Assembly: GCA_902475285.1 (NCBI GenBank)
Contig: CABRZA010000051.1
Span: 1 to 15,315, forward strand
Direction: 5' to 3'
Source: an uncultured Porphyromonadaceae bacterium
GTDB taxonomy: Bacteria > Bacteroidota > Bacteroidia > Bacteroidales > Muribaculaceae
DNA length: 15,315 bases
Of this stretch, positions 1-7,347 are shown piece by piece (position 1 is the stretch's first letter; each line of letters opens with the position of its first letter). Below the pieces are notes generated by a model. That model did no database searches and was not told the origin of the DNA. It saw nothing but the letters and a program-made list of their open reading frames with translations. Made by a program: the position numbers and the translations under genes.

Positions 1-1
1 C

Positions 2-115
2 CACCGCCTCAAGAACACGAAATTGACTGAGGGGGCTTGTCATACTCTAAAAGTAAGCCCAACGTCTGCCTTTCAAGATGTTGGACTCACTGATTTATGG
101 TTTAGCGGACAGTAA
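2..115 (+). CDS. Partial open frame entering from outside the window (possible transposase C-terminus)
   Basis: A frame open from the left edge runs 37 codons and stops at a TAA at 113-115, followed at once by a TAG. The peptide ends in LTDLWFSGQ. I do not recognise the family. The stretch is more AT-rich than the GC-rich genes to its right and is convergent with the minus-strand operon that ends at 161. Its last bases (99-112, ggtttagcggacag) read on the minus strand as CTGTCCGCTAAACC. That resembles the CTGTCCG-type ends of some Bacteroidales insertion sequences, whose transposase frame runs into the terminal repeat. This is inference from memory of such elements and not a match. It could equally be the end of an unrelated gene or a chance frame, since 37 codons is short. 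Confidence 0.3.
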   Translation, partial: HRLKNTKLTEGACHTLKVSPTSAFQDVGLTDLWFSGQ

Positions 116-160
116 TAGTTTACAATATAAAACCATCGAGGCAAGGCGAATGTTCGGCGC

Positions 161-1120
161 TTACCGCGCACGGCGCCGGAGCATGTGCAGGGCGCCGAAA
201 TATACTGCCGTGAGTACGGCGTAGACCGCAAGGGTATATATCCACGGGTGCGGACAGAAGAGCGCTCCGGCATTGATTGCAGCCTGCATCAAAGCATACG
301 CCGTCGAGACGGCCAGCGGGGGCGCACCGGCCGCCACAAGGCGCTGGTAGAGGTGGTGGCGGTGCGGCGTGAAAGGATGTTCGCCGTGGCGCAGGCGCCA
401 CAGGAAGGTGCAGAAAGTGTCGGTGACGAAGAGCGATACAAATACTGCCACCCATACGGCATTGTGTATGGCCGCGAGCCACACAAGGGCAACGGCGATG
501 AAGAAACCTGTGGTGATGGAGCCCACGTCGCCGGCGAAGACCAAGGCTCGCCTGCGGAAATTGAACAGCTCCAGAGCCACAAGCGCAAGAAAGACTCCCG
601 GCAGGATGAGCATGAAGGTGGGCGTGAAGGCTGCCGTGGCGCGTGCCGGGAATATGTCGATAGCTGCCATTATGGTGAAAATCACCACGGCGGAATATGC
701 GCAAAGCATGCCGTTGATGCCGTCCATGAAGTTGGAGGCGTTGACGTAGCCTGTGCAGAACAGCACGGCGCCCACATAGAAGAGCACGCTGAAATGTGCC
801 AGGGGATAGAGCACCGCAAGTAGCACTGCGAGCTGCACGAGCAGGCGCAGCAGCGCCGGCAGTCGACGAATGTCGTCGACAAACGACATGCAACCTAACA
901 CCGTGGCGCCGATTATGATGCACAGTGTCTGCGGATTATAGGCCTCGAAGAACAGCGGCGCCACTATCGCCGCCGGAAGTATTATGCAGCCGCCTCCCAG
1001 GGGTGTTGCGGGGGCGTTGCCGCTTGTCGGTGTCACCCATCCCTTGCGGCGCGCTACGGCAATGTAGCCCCATTCGCAGAGAATGAGGAAGGCAAGGTAG
1101 GCCACCAGCAGAAGTATCAT
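161..1120 (-). CDS. Polytopic sugar-1-phosphate transferase, glycosyltransferase family 4 (MraY/WecA/WbpL type)
   Basis: A 319-aa membrane protein with many hydrophobic segments. It should transfer a sugar-1-phosphate from a UDP-sugar to undecaprenyl phosphate, the first step of lipid-linked glycan assembly at the inner membrane. The family signatures are present in order: the PATPLGGG loop (residues 37-44), the Asp pair in FVDDIRRLP (D82-D83), NASNFMDGINGM (127-138), FAGDVGS (195-201, catalytic-type Asp198) and HPFTPHRHHLYQRL (248-261). The DDIRRLPALLRLLVQ stretch is more like WbpL/WecA polysaccharide-initiating enzymes than peptidoglycan MraY. The nucleotide sugar used cannot be read from sequence. 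The ATG overlaps the fcl stop by four bases (ATGA), so the two are translationally coupled. It is the last gene of the operon; no convincing terminator follows its stop. Length and motifs look intact. Confidence 0.88.
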   Translation of the reverse strand: MILLLVAYLAFLILCEWGYIAVARRKGWVTPTSGNAPATPLGGGCIILPAAIVAPLFFEAYNPQTLCIIIGATVLGCMSFVDDIRRLPALLRLLVQLAVLLAVLYPLAHFSVLFYVGAVLFCTGYVNASNFMDGINGMLCAYSAVVIFTIMAAIDIFPARATAAFTPTFMLILPGVFLALVALELFNFRRRALVFAGDVGSITTGFFIAVALVWLAAIHNAVWVAVFVSLFVTDTFCTFLWRLRHGEHPFTPHRHHLYQRLVAAGAPPLAVSTAYALMQAAINAGALFCPHPWIYTLAVYAVLTAVYFGALHMLRRRAR

Positions 1121-2205
1121 CGGGCGGTGTCGGCGGTGAGAGAGCTTAAATACCAGTCGTAGAGCATCTTCACGCCCTGCTCGATGTCAACCGTATGGTG
1201 CCAGCCGAGGCTGTGCAGGCGCTCCACCGAGCAGAGCTTGCGCATGGTGCCGTCGGGTTTGGAGGCATCCCATTCGACGGTGCCGGTGAAGCCCGTGGCG
1301 TCGGCAAGGAGCGAGGCGAGTTCGGCTATGGTCAGTTCGCGGCCCGTGCCGATGTTCACATGCGAGTTGCGCCCGTCGGCGTCGGCGAGTTCAGAAGCCT
1401 TGACATTGAGAAGGATATGCACGCAGGCGTCGGCCATGTCGGCGCTCCACAAAAATTCGCGGAGAGGGCGCCCGGTGCCCCACAGGCGCACGCGGTTGGG
1501 GAATATGCCGAAGGGTTCGAGGCCGCGGGCTATTTCTTCGAGGCTGCCGGCGGCGTCGACTCCCGGCACGGGGCGGAGGCTGAGGTCGCGGCGCAAGGCG
1601 TCCATGTCCTTGGCGTGCAGCAGCTTGGCCAAGTGCAGCTTGCGCATCATGCCCGGCATGACGTGGCTCTTGACGAGGTCGAAGTTGTCGTTCTCGCCGT
1701 AGAGGTTGGTGGGCATCACGGCAATGTAGTCGGTGCCGTGCTGGCGGTTGAACGCCTCGCAGAGCTTCATGCCCGCGATTTTTGCGATGGCATAAGGCTC
1801 GTTGGTGATTTCGAGAGGCAGTGTTAGCAGGGCGTTCTCGGTGATGGGCTGGGGAGCCTCGCGAGGATATATGCACGTCGAGCCCAGAAAGAGCAGTTTC
1901 TTCACGCCGTGGCGGTATGCGGCGCCGATCACATTCTGCTGTATCTGAAGATTTTGATAGATGAAATCGGCCGGATAGGTGCTGTTGGCCATTATGCCGC
2001 CCACATGTGCTGCGGCGAGGATGACAGCGGCGGGTTTCTCGGCGGCGAAGAAAGCCTCGGTGGCCGCGGGGTCGAGGAGGTCGAGCTCGCGGTGCGTGCG
2101 GCCTATCACGTTGGTAAAGCCACGGCGGCGCAGGTTGTCAACGATTGCCGAGCCAACGAGCCCTCGGTGGCCGGCCACATATATCTTGTCAGTCTTCTGA
2201 AGCAT
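1117..2205 (-). CDS. fcl: GDP-L-fucose synthase (GDP-4-keto-6-deoxymannose 3,5-epimerase/4-reductase)
   Basis: A 362-aa cytoplasmic short-chain dehydrogenase-type enzyme that converts GDP-4-keto-6-deoxy-D-mannose to GDP-L-fucose using NADPH. Visible features: the nucleotide-binding GHRGLVGSA (12-20), the Gmd/Fcl-type motif AAAHVGG (64-70), the catalytic Ser in FLGSTCIYP (Ser109, with Cys111), the catalytic pair Tyr138/Lys142 in PYAIAKIAG, the NLYGENDNFD segment (167-176), His181, WGTGRPLREF (242-251) and KPDGTMRKL (316-324). It is about 40 residues longer than the E. coli enzyme because of an insert around residues 195-236, as I recall for Bacteroidales homologues. It starts inside the 3' end of gmd (17-base overlap) and overlaps the next gene by four bases, so the two GDP-fucose genes are tightly coupled. 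Confidence 0.95.
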   Translation of the reverse strand: MLQKTDKIYVAGHRGLVGSAIVDNLRRRGFTNVIGRTHRELDLLDPAATEAFFAAEKPAAVILAAAHVGGIMANSTYPADFIYQNLQIQQNVIGAAYRHGVKKLLFLGSTCIYPREAPQPITENALLTLPLEITNEPYAIAKIAGMKLCEAFNRQHGTDYIAVMPTNLYGENDNFDLVKSHVMPGMMRKLHLAKLLHAKDMDALRRDLSLRPVPGVDAAGSLEEIARGLEPFGIFPNRVRLWGTGRPLREFLWSADMADACVHILLNVKASELADADGRNSHVNIGTGRELTIAELASLLADATGFTGTVEWDASKPDGTMRKLCSVERLHSLGWHHTVDIEQGVKMLYDWYLSSLTADTAR

Positions 2206-3262
2206 GGTGTTGTGTTTTCACGAGATTCACGTCGTAGTCGACCATACGGTTTACCAGTTCGGTGAAAGATGTCGCGCGGGGATTCCAGCCCAGCTCTGTG
2301 CGAGCCTTGGTAGGGTCGCCGAGAAGCTGTTCCACATCGGCGGGACGGAAGAAGCGCGGGTCGACCTCCACAAGCACCTTGCCTGTGGCGCTGTCGATGC
2401 CCTTTTCGTCGAGTCCCTTGCCTTCCCAGCGCAGCTTTATGCCCACGCGGTCGAAGGCGAGTGTGGCGAACTCGCGCACCGTGTGATATTCGCCCGTGGC
2501 AATGACGAAGTCGTCGGGTTCGGGCTGTTGGAGGATAAGCCACATGCACTTCACATAGTCGGGAGCGTAGCCCCAGTCGCGGCGCGCCTCGAGGTTGCCC
2601 AGATAGAGCTTGTCCTGGAAGCCGGCGGCTATGCGGGCGGCGGCGAGGGTGATTTTTCGCGTTACGAAGTTCTCGCCGCGGCGCTCCGACTCATGGTTGA
2701 AGAGAATGCCGTTGGCGGTGTACATGCCGTAGCTCTCGCGGTAGTTCTTCATTATCCAGAAGGCGTAGAGCTTGGCCACGGCATAGGGCGAGCGCGGATG
2801 GAAGGGCGTGCGTTCGGTCTGCGGTATCTCGGCCACGTCGCCGAAGAGTTCCGATGTCGATGCCTGGTAGATGCGCGTCTGTTTCTCGCGACCGAGTATG
2901 CGCACGGCCTCGAGCAGGCGCAGGGTGCCTATGGCGTCGGTATCGGCGGTGTATTCGGGCACGTCGAACGATACCTTCACATGGCTCTGCGCGGCAAGGT
3001 TGTATATCTCGTCGGGTTTGACGAGACCTATGATGCGGATGAGCGACGACGAGTCGGTCATGTCGCCGTAGTGCAGGTTGATGCGCCGTGCCTGGTGCTG
3101 GTCGCGCACCCAGCCGTCGAGGTAAAGGTGCTCGAGGCGACCGGTGTTGAAGCTGGAGCTGCGGCGGATTATTCCGTGCACGTCGTAGCCTTTTTCGAGA
3201 AGAAATTCTGCCAGGTAGGAACCGTCCTGGCCGGTAATGCCTGTAATTAGAGCTGTTGGCAT
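2189..3262 (-). CDS. gmd: GDP-mannose 4,6-dehydratase
   Basis: A 357-aa NAD(P)-dependent dehydratase that makes GDP-4-keto-6-deoxy-D-mannose from GDP-mannose, the substrate of the next gene (fcl). Seen in the protein: the Rossmann motif TGITGQDGSYLAE (7-19), the RRSSSFNTGRLEHL segment (33-46) typical of Gmd, LAAQSHVKVSF (89-99), QASTSELFG (133-141, with the catalytic Thr/Glu), YAVAKLYAFW (160-169, Tyr160 and Lys164), NHESERRGENFVTRKIT (about 189-205) and RDWGYAPDYV. Full length and intact. The ATG comes two bases after the HAD stop, so it is translated from the same transcript. GDP-mannose must be made elsewhere, because no manB/manC-type gene lies here. Confidence 0.96.
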   Translation of the reverse strand: MPTALITGITGQDGSYLAEFLLEKGYDVHGIIRRSSSFNTGRLEHLYLDGWVRDQHQARRINLHYGDMTDSSSLIRIIGLVKPDEIYNLAAQSHVKVSFDVPEYTADTDAIGTLRLLEAVRILGREKQTRIYQASTSELFGDVAEIPQTERTPFHPRSPYAVAKLYAFWIMKNYRESYGMYTANGILFNHESERRGENFVTRKITLAAARIAAGFQDKLYLGNLEARRDWGYAPDYVKCMWLILQQPEPDDFVIATGEYHTVREFATLAFDRVGIKLRWEGKGLDEKGIDSATGKVLVEVDPRFFRPADVEQLLGDPTKARTELGWNPRATSFTELVNRMVDYDVNLVKTQHHASED

Positions 3263-3264
3263 AG

Positions 3265-3942
3265 TTAGAATATGAATTTGGGCAGGAGTTCGTAGTTGTC
3301 GAAGGCCGTATGGGGGCGGTTTTCCGCCGGCCAGTCGGCCGGACGCTGGGGGAATACGTTCGAGCCCGAGGTGTCACGTTTCATTATTGTTGTCCAACCG
3401 CGGCGCCGCGGCAGACGGAAGTCTTTCGAAAGATTGTCGCCCACATAGTAGTACCGTTGACCGGGTGCTGTGTAGCGTTTCTCGATTAACGTCCAGGGAA
3501 GCCCGGAAGTTTTGTCGCCGCCGGTTTCTTCGCTCACGAATATGTCGGCGGGGTCGAAGAGGTCGGCGATGCCGAGGGCGTTGAACTTCGACCGCTGGTG
3601 CAGCGTGGAGCCGTCGGTGACGAGCACGAGCCGGTGGCCGGCGCGGCGTATGTCCTCCAAGGCCTTGCGTGCGCCCGGAAAGAGGCTGAGCTCGGGCCGG
3701 TGGTGGCGGTAGGTGTACACCATGTCGTCGACGGTAAGGCGCGCCTCTTTGCCGTGGCGCGCCAGATAGTCGGCGCGGGCCTCCTCGAAGCCGCGCGGAC
3801 GCAGGGCGAGGAACATGCGGTAGTAGTGCTCGCGTTCGTCGGCCTCGTCGACAAGGGCTTCGGCCACGGCGCGGTAGCCCGAACGGACAAAGTCCATTTC
3901 GGTAAAGAGCGTGTCGTCGAGGTCGAAAGCTACTATTGCCAT
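3265..3942 (-). CDS. HAD-superfamily hydrolase (probable phosphatase, substrate unknown)
   Basis: A 225-aa soluble protein with all four HAD motifs: FDLDDTL (6-12; nucleophile Asp7, acid/base Asp9), VTDGS (108-112, Thr109), a Lys in GGDKTS (Lys144), and GDNLSKDF (168-175, Asp169 and Asp174). A helical cap fits between motifs I and II (about residues 15-90), so this is a subfamily I enzyme. The reaction is probably phosphate-ester hydrolysis. The substrate cannot be read from sequence. It sits 12 bases after ugd and two bases before gmd, and HAD proteins of this type are common in Bacteroidales polysaccharide loci. A role on a sugar phosphate of the pathway is inference; housekeeping phosphatase activity is the alternative. 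Confidence 0.82.
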   Translation of the reverse strand: MAIVAFDLDDTLFTEMDFVRSGYRAVAEALVDEADEREHYYRMFLALRPRGFEEARADYLARHGKEARLTVDDMVYTYRHHRPELSLFPGARKALEDIRRAGHRLVLVTDGSTLHQRSKFNALGIADLFDPADIFVSEETGGDKTSGLPWTLIEKRYTAPGQRYYYVGDNLSKDFRLPRRRGWTTIMKRDTSGSNVFPQRPADWPAENRPHTAFDNYELLPKFIF

Positions 3943-3954
3943 GGTAGGGGAATG

Positions 3955-5280
3955 TCAGTCTTTGCCGTCGGGGCGGCCGATGGCGTGCAGGGTGAGGCCT
4001 GCCGCGCGGAGGTCGGAGCGGCGGTATATGTTTCGTCCGTCCACCACGTCGATGCCTTTCATGGCGCGTGCCACAAGAGGCCACGAGGGCAGGCGGAACT
4101 GTTTCCACTCGGTAAGGACGGCCAAAGCGTCGGCGTCCTCGGCGGCGTGGTATATGTCGGTGGCATATTCCACAGCGTCGCCCAGCCGGCGGCGGCACTC
4201 ATCCATCGCCACCGGGTCGTAGACGCGCACTGTGGCGCCGTCGGCGAGCTGCCGTCCGATGACTTCGAGCGAGGGGGCGCAGCGCATGTCGTCGGTCTCG
4301 GGCTTGAATGCCAGCCCCCATATGGCCACCCGTTTTCCGCGCAGGTCGCCGAGAGCGTCGCGCAACTTGCGGTAGACCACTAATTTCTGACGTTCGTTCA
4401 CCTCCTCGACTGCACGAATCACGGCCATCTCGCAGCCGTTTTCTGCACCCGTCACAATGAGGGCGCGCACGTCCTTGGGGAAACACGAACCGCCGTAGCC
4501 GCAGCCTGGATACAGGAATTTGGAGCCTATGCGGGCGTCGGCACCCATGGCGCGGCGCACGTCGGCCACGTCGGCGCCCACGGCGTCGCAGAGGTTGGCG
4601 ATTTCGTTGATGAACGATATGCGCGTGGCGAGCATGGCGTTGGAGGCGTACTTGGCCATTTCGGCACTGGCGAGGTCCATGAAGAGCACGCGGAAATTGT
4701 TGAGCAGGAAGGGGCGGTAGAGCTGTTCCATGAGCTCGCGCGCCCGGGCTGAATCGGTGCCTATAACCACGCGGTCGGGCGACATGAAGTCCTTTATGGC
4801 CGCGCCTTCTTTGAGAAATTCGGGATTGGAGGCTATGTCGAACGAGGCATCGGCTCTCCCGGCAGTCGCGGCCTCCACCTCGCGGCGCACTATAAGATGC
4901 GTGCCTACGGGTACTGTCGACTTGATTACCAGAAGGGCATAGCCGCGCAGCCGCCGCCCGAACTCGCGCGCCACCTCGCCCACATGTGTGAGGTCGGCGC
5001 TCCCGTCGGCGGCCGAAGGGGTGCCCACGGCGCAGAACACGATGTCGGCTCCGTCCTTGCCTACCGGGCCCATATCGGTGTCGAAGCTGAGGCGACCTTC
5101 GGCGGCGTTGCGCGTCACCAGGTCGGCCAGCCCCGGCTCGTAGATGGGTATGATGCCCGAGCGCAGGTCGGCGATGCGCTGCGGGTCGACGTCGACGCAT
5201 CGCACCTCCACGCCCATCTCGGCAAAGCATGCGCCCGTCACCAGGCCCACATATCCGACTCCGACAACTGTTATTTTCAT
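3955..5280 (-). CDS. ugd: UDP-glucose 6-dehydrogenase
   Basis: A 441-aa cytoplasmic enzyme oxidising UDP-glucose to UDP-glucuronate with two NAD+. The N-terminal Rossmann domain begins MKITVVGVGYVGL (GxGYVG at 7-12). Further motifs: IPIYEPGL (44-51), STVPVGT (121-127), NPEFLKEG (152-159, Glu154/Glu158), AEMAKYASNA (206-215, Lys210 and Asn214), and the catalytic GYGGSCFPKD (261-270, Cys266 nucleophile, Asp270). The C-terminal UDP-binding domain contains GLAFKPETDDMR (322-333). Length is normal for the bacterial family. A UDP-N-acetyl-mannosamine-type dehydrogenase is the main alternative, but the IPIYEPGL and FLKEG context favours glucose. It lies 13 bases after the acyltransferase stop and 12 before the HAD gene. 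UDP-glucuronate would add acidic sugar to the glycan. Confidence 0.94.
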   Translation of the reverse strand: MKITVVGVGYVGLVTGACFAEMGVEVRCVDVDPQRIADLRSGIIPIYEPGLADLVTRNAAEGRLSFDTDMGPVGKDGADIVFCAVGTPSAADGSADLTHVGEVAREFGRRLRGYALLVIKSTVPVGTHLIVRREVEAATAGRADASFDIASNPEFLKEGAAIKDFMSPDRVVIGTDSARARELMEQLYRPFLLNNFRVLFMDLASAEMAKYASNAMLATRISFINEIANLCDAVGADVADVRRAMGADARIGSKFLYPGCGYGGSCFPKDVRALIVTGAENGCEMAVIRAVEEVNERQKLVVYRKLRDALGDLRGKRVAIWGLAFKPETDDMRCAPSLEVIGRQLADGATVRVYDPVAMDECRRRLGDAVEYATDIYHAAEDADALAVLTEWKQFRLPSWPLVARAMKGIDVVDGRNIYRRSDLRAAGLTLHAIGRPDGKD

Positions 5281-5293
5281 ATCTTGCTTAGTG

Positions 5294-6370
5294 TTATACG
5301 TTTGCGTTCCTCGGCTCCGAGCCGGTAAGCCAGGTGGCCAGCGGGCCGCAATAGCTTATCACATAGTCGGCCAGCAGAGTTACGCTTATTATTGCGGCGC
5401 CCACAACGGCCGAAACGACCATCAGCGGAGTGATGTCGAGATTAAACCCTACGAGCACGGGCCGCAGTATGCCCAAGGGGAATAGGAACCAGTAGTGGAG
5501 GAGATAAATCGACAGCGAACGTTTGCCCAGAAACTCCCACATGCGTGCCCATGGGGCGGCCGTGGCAGCGTCGGAGGCGAAGGCGCGCAGCGCCCAGGGA
5601 CGCACAAGCCCCACCCCGAGTATGGCGATGGCAATCTGCATGAGCGTGCGCAGCATGATGACTATAGCCCCGTTTATCCATGAAAATTCCCACGTCCAGC
5701 ACAGCACGCGCAGGCATCCCGCTATCGTGACCAAAGCCAGTGCGCATACCCACCCGCGGTCGGTGAGCCGGTTGAAGGCATCGGCATATTTGGCGGCTAT
5801 GACACCGATGAAGAATGAAGCGGAAAACTCCCACAGAAGGCTCAGCGAGAGTATCTCCACCAACTTGGAGGGCAGTAGGTAGAATACGGTCACTATTGCA
5901 GCCCACGCAGCTCCGAGAATCAAGAACTGTCCCTTGGAACTGGTGCGGCGCAGCAGCGGGCACAGCAGCCGATATATCACGAATATCTGAAACAGCACGA
6001 ACGTAAACCAGTATCCGTTCTTGTATCCGTTTGTCCACAACCCTTCGAAGGTACTGTCAAAGGGGCATTCCAACCCTGTGGCAGGCATGATGTAAATCCA
6101 CGCCGTGCTCGCCAGCACCATGGGCACGAGCAGGCGCAACGCCTTGGGCTTCATCGCCGGTGAGCGGAAGCCCGTGCCGTCGGGCGACACGCGGTAGGCC
6201 AGCCAGCCGCTGATGAAGAAGAACACCGGCATATGTATGTTGCCGATGAACTTCGCCAGCGGCGCCGCGTCGATGCCTCGCACGCACAGCATGAGCACGT
6301 GCCCCATCACCACCATCAAGATGGCGATGCCTTTGAGCATGTCGAACCAGCGGAGACGTTCCGTTGCCAT
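5294..6370 (-). CDS. Membrane acyltransferase, acyltransferase_3 family (probable glycan O-acetyltransferase)
   Basis: A 358-aa integral membrane protein with roughly ten hydrophobic segments. The start RLRWFDMLKGIAILMVVMGH (residues 5-24) carries the family pattern in which the Arg/Asp-Lys-Gly stretch leads to His24. FFFISGWL (50-57), a later YWF segment and the near-terminal LGKRSLSIYLLHYW are also typical of acyltransferase_3 (OafA/WecH-like). Members move an acyl group, usually acetyl from acetyl-CoA, onto sugars of capsule, LPS or other surface glycans. The donor and acceptor cannot be assigned here. The ATG lies four bases after the DUF1460 stop and ugd follows 13 bases downstream. A small-molecule acyltransferase or a 'fucose acetyltransferase'-like role are alternatives. 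Confidence 0.88.
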   Translation of the reverse strand: MATERLRWFDMLKGIAILMVVMGHVLMLCVRGIDAAPLAKFIGNIHMPVFFFISGWLAYRVSPDGTGFRSPAMKPKALRLLVPMVLASTAWIYIMPATGLECPFDSTFEGLWTNGYKNGYWFTFVLFQIFVIYRLLCPLLRRTSSKGQFLILGAAWAAIVTVFYLLPSKLVEILSLSLLWEFSASFFIGVIAAKYADAFNRLTDRGWVCALALVTIAGCLRVLCWTWEFSWINGAIVIMLRTLMQIAIAILGVGLVRPWALRAFASDAATAAPWARMWEFLGKRSLSIYLLHYWFLFPLGILRPVLVGFNLDITPLMVVSAVVGAAIISVTLLADYVISYCGPLATWLTGSEPRNANV

Positions 6371-6374
6371 AATG

Positions 6375-7229
6375 TCAATCGTTTAAGCGGAAAATTCGTA
6401 TGCCCGCCCACTGGCGGTTGCGTTTGAGAAAGTCGGCCAGCGGCACTTCCGACACCTCGACTTTGCCGTGGCTCGACGAGGCGTGGAGAAGGTAGGGCAC
6501 GCCGTCGGTCATCACCACGATGCCCATATGGCTCACGTCGAGGTCGCGGAGAGTCGATACCAGTGCCACCACGTCGCCATCGTGGAGAGCCGCCCTGACG
6601 GTCTTGTTATGGAGGTCGGCCGTCTTTACATAGGGGAAGCGGTGCATGCGGTAGCCGCTCTCGATGTCGCGTATGCGTGCCAGGTTGGCCGAGTCGGCCA
6701 AAGCCGGATAGCGGTCGGCGTGACGGCTCATGAAGTCGATGGTGCGCACTATATACGACACCTTCGGAAAGGCGTCGCTAACGTCGGTGAAGTTGCCCCG
6801 GTGACGGTTGTCGACCGCCCAGTCGGCGATGTAGTGCAGGCGCGACGGGTAGCCGTTCACCTCGCCCCCGCGGTAGCGTATGCGGCGCAGGTTGTACACG
6901 AAGTCGCGCCACGACGAGCGCCCCTCGCGGAGAGTGAAGGCCAGAGCCATGGCCGTTTCCGCGAAAGTGGTGCAGTCGAGGCTGTCGATGCGCACCGTGA
7001 GAGTCTCCGGCGTACCTTCGAGGGTGCCTCCCTGATAGGGTATGCCTTCGAATTGTCGGGCGAAAAATGCTACGGCGGCTTCCGCTGTGGCGGGGCGGGC
7101 CTCGGCGCCACGGCGAAGCATGTCGTTGATGGCCACGGTATCGGTGGCCTCGCAGCCGAAGCGCACTTCATTCTGTGCTGTGGCGGCCACGCAAGAGAGC
7201 AAAAGCAATAAAGCGATAAGGTGTCTCAT
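6375..7229 (-). CDS. Exported DUF1460 protein (N-acetylmuramoyl-L-alanine amidase-like, NlpC/P60 fold)
   Basis: A 284-aa protein with an N-terminal signal sequence (MRHLIALLLLLSC then AATAQ). Signal peptidase I cleavage after ATA at residue 18 fits, although LLSC at 10-13 could be a weak lipobox. Residues 30-284 look like DUF1460 (PF07313): an EGIPYQGGTLEG segment (61-72), DCTTFAE with the candidate nucleophile Cys86, ESGYRMHRFPY (190-200), DVSHMGIVV with candidate His234, and LLHASSSHGKVEVSEV (247-262). The family is expected to cleave peptidoglycan-type amide bonds in the periplasm; activity here is inferred. The start at 7229 is chosen because the signal peptide begins there and the -7 box lies at 7238-7245; a start at 7289 would lie upstream of the promoter. 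It is the first gene of the operon. Confidence 0.85.
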   Translation of the reverse strand: MRHLIALLLLLSCVAATAQNEVRFGCEATDTVAINDMLRRGAEARPATAEAAVAFFARQFEGIPYQGGTLEGTPETLTVRIDSLDCTTFAETAMALAFTLREGRSSWRDFVYNLRRIRYRGGEVNGYPSRLHYIADWAVDNRHRGNFTDVSDAFPKVSYIVRTIDFMSRHADRYPALADSANLARIRDIESGYRMHRFPYVKTADLHNKTVRAALHDGDVVALVSTLRDLDVSHMGIVVMTDGVPYLLHASSSHGKVEVSEVPLADFLKRNRQWAGIRIFRLND

Positions 7230-7237
7230 AATCTCCG

Positions 7238-7268
7238 CAAAGATACAAAAATTTTGCAACCCGCGAAA
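7238..7268 (-). promoter_or_regulatory. Bacteroidetes-type promoter for the seven-gene operon
   Basis: Read on the minus strand: TTTC (7265-7268) as the -33 element, a 19-bp spacer, then TATCTTTG (7238-7245), a perfect match to the Bacteroidetes -7 consensus TAnnTTTG. Only eight bases (CGGAGATT) separate the -7 box from the ATG at 7229, so the transcript would start almost at the start codon. It lies directly after the terminator of the previous gene. Confidence 0.75.
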
Positions 7269-7287
7269 GCCCGCGCCGCGCCGATGC

Positions 7288-7322
7288 AAAAAGACCCGGC
7301 GGCTGTCGTGGCAGCCGCCGGG
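7288..7322 (-). terminator. Intrinsic terminator after the 1026-aa secreted protein gene
   Basis: On the minus strand an 11-bp perfect GC-rich stem (CCCGGCGGCTG at 7295-7305 paired with CAGCCGCCGGG at 7312-7322) closes a six-base loop. Two bases further on come five T residues (7288-7292). It begins 25 bases beyond the stop codon at 7348-7350 and separates the secreted-protein genes from the polysaccharide operon. Confidence 0.85.
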
Positions 7323-7347
7323 CCATAGGTCTATGTCGGAGTGGCGA

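Noticed and set aside
2204..3250. A 348-codon plus-strand open frame opposite gmd
   Set aside because: The minus-strand frame is an unmistakable GDP-mannose dehydratase; this is its antisense shadow.
7230..7289. An upstream in-frame ATG at 7289 for the DUF1460 gene
   Set aside because: It would lie inside the T-run of the previous gene's terminator and upstream of the -7 promoter box, and it would put 20 non-signal residues before an obvious signal peptide.
7230..7347. Possible invertible promoter as in Bacteroides capsule loci
   Set aside because: The only inverted repeat here is the terminator stem (7295-7322), which does not flank the promoter. No invertase or UpxY/UpxZ-type gene is present in the window.
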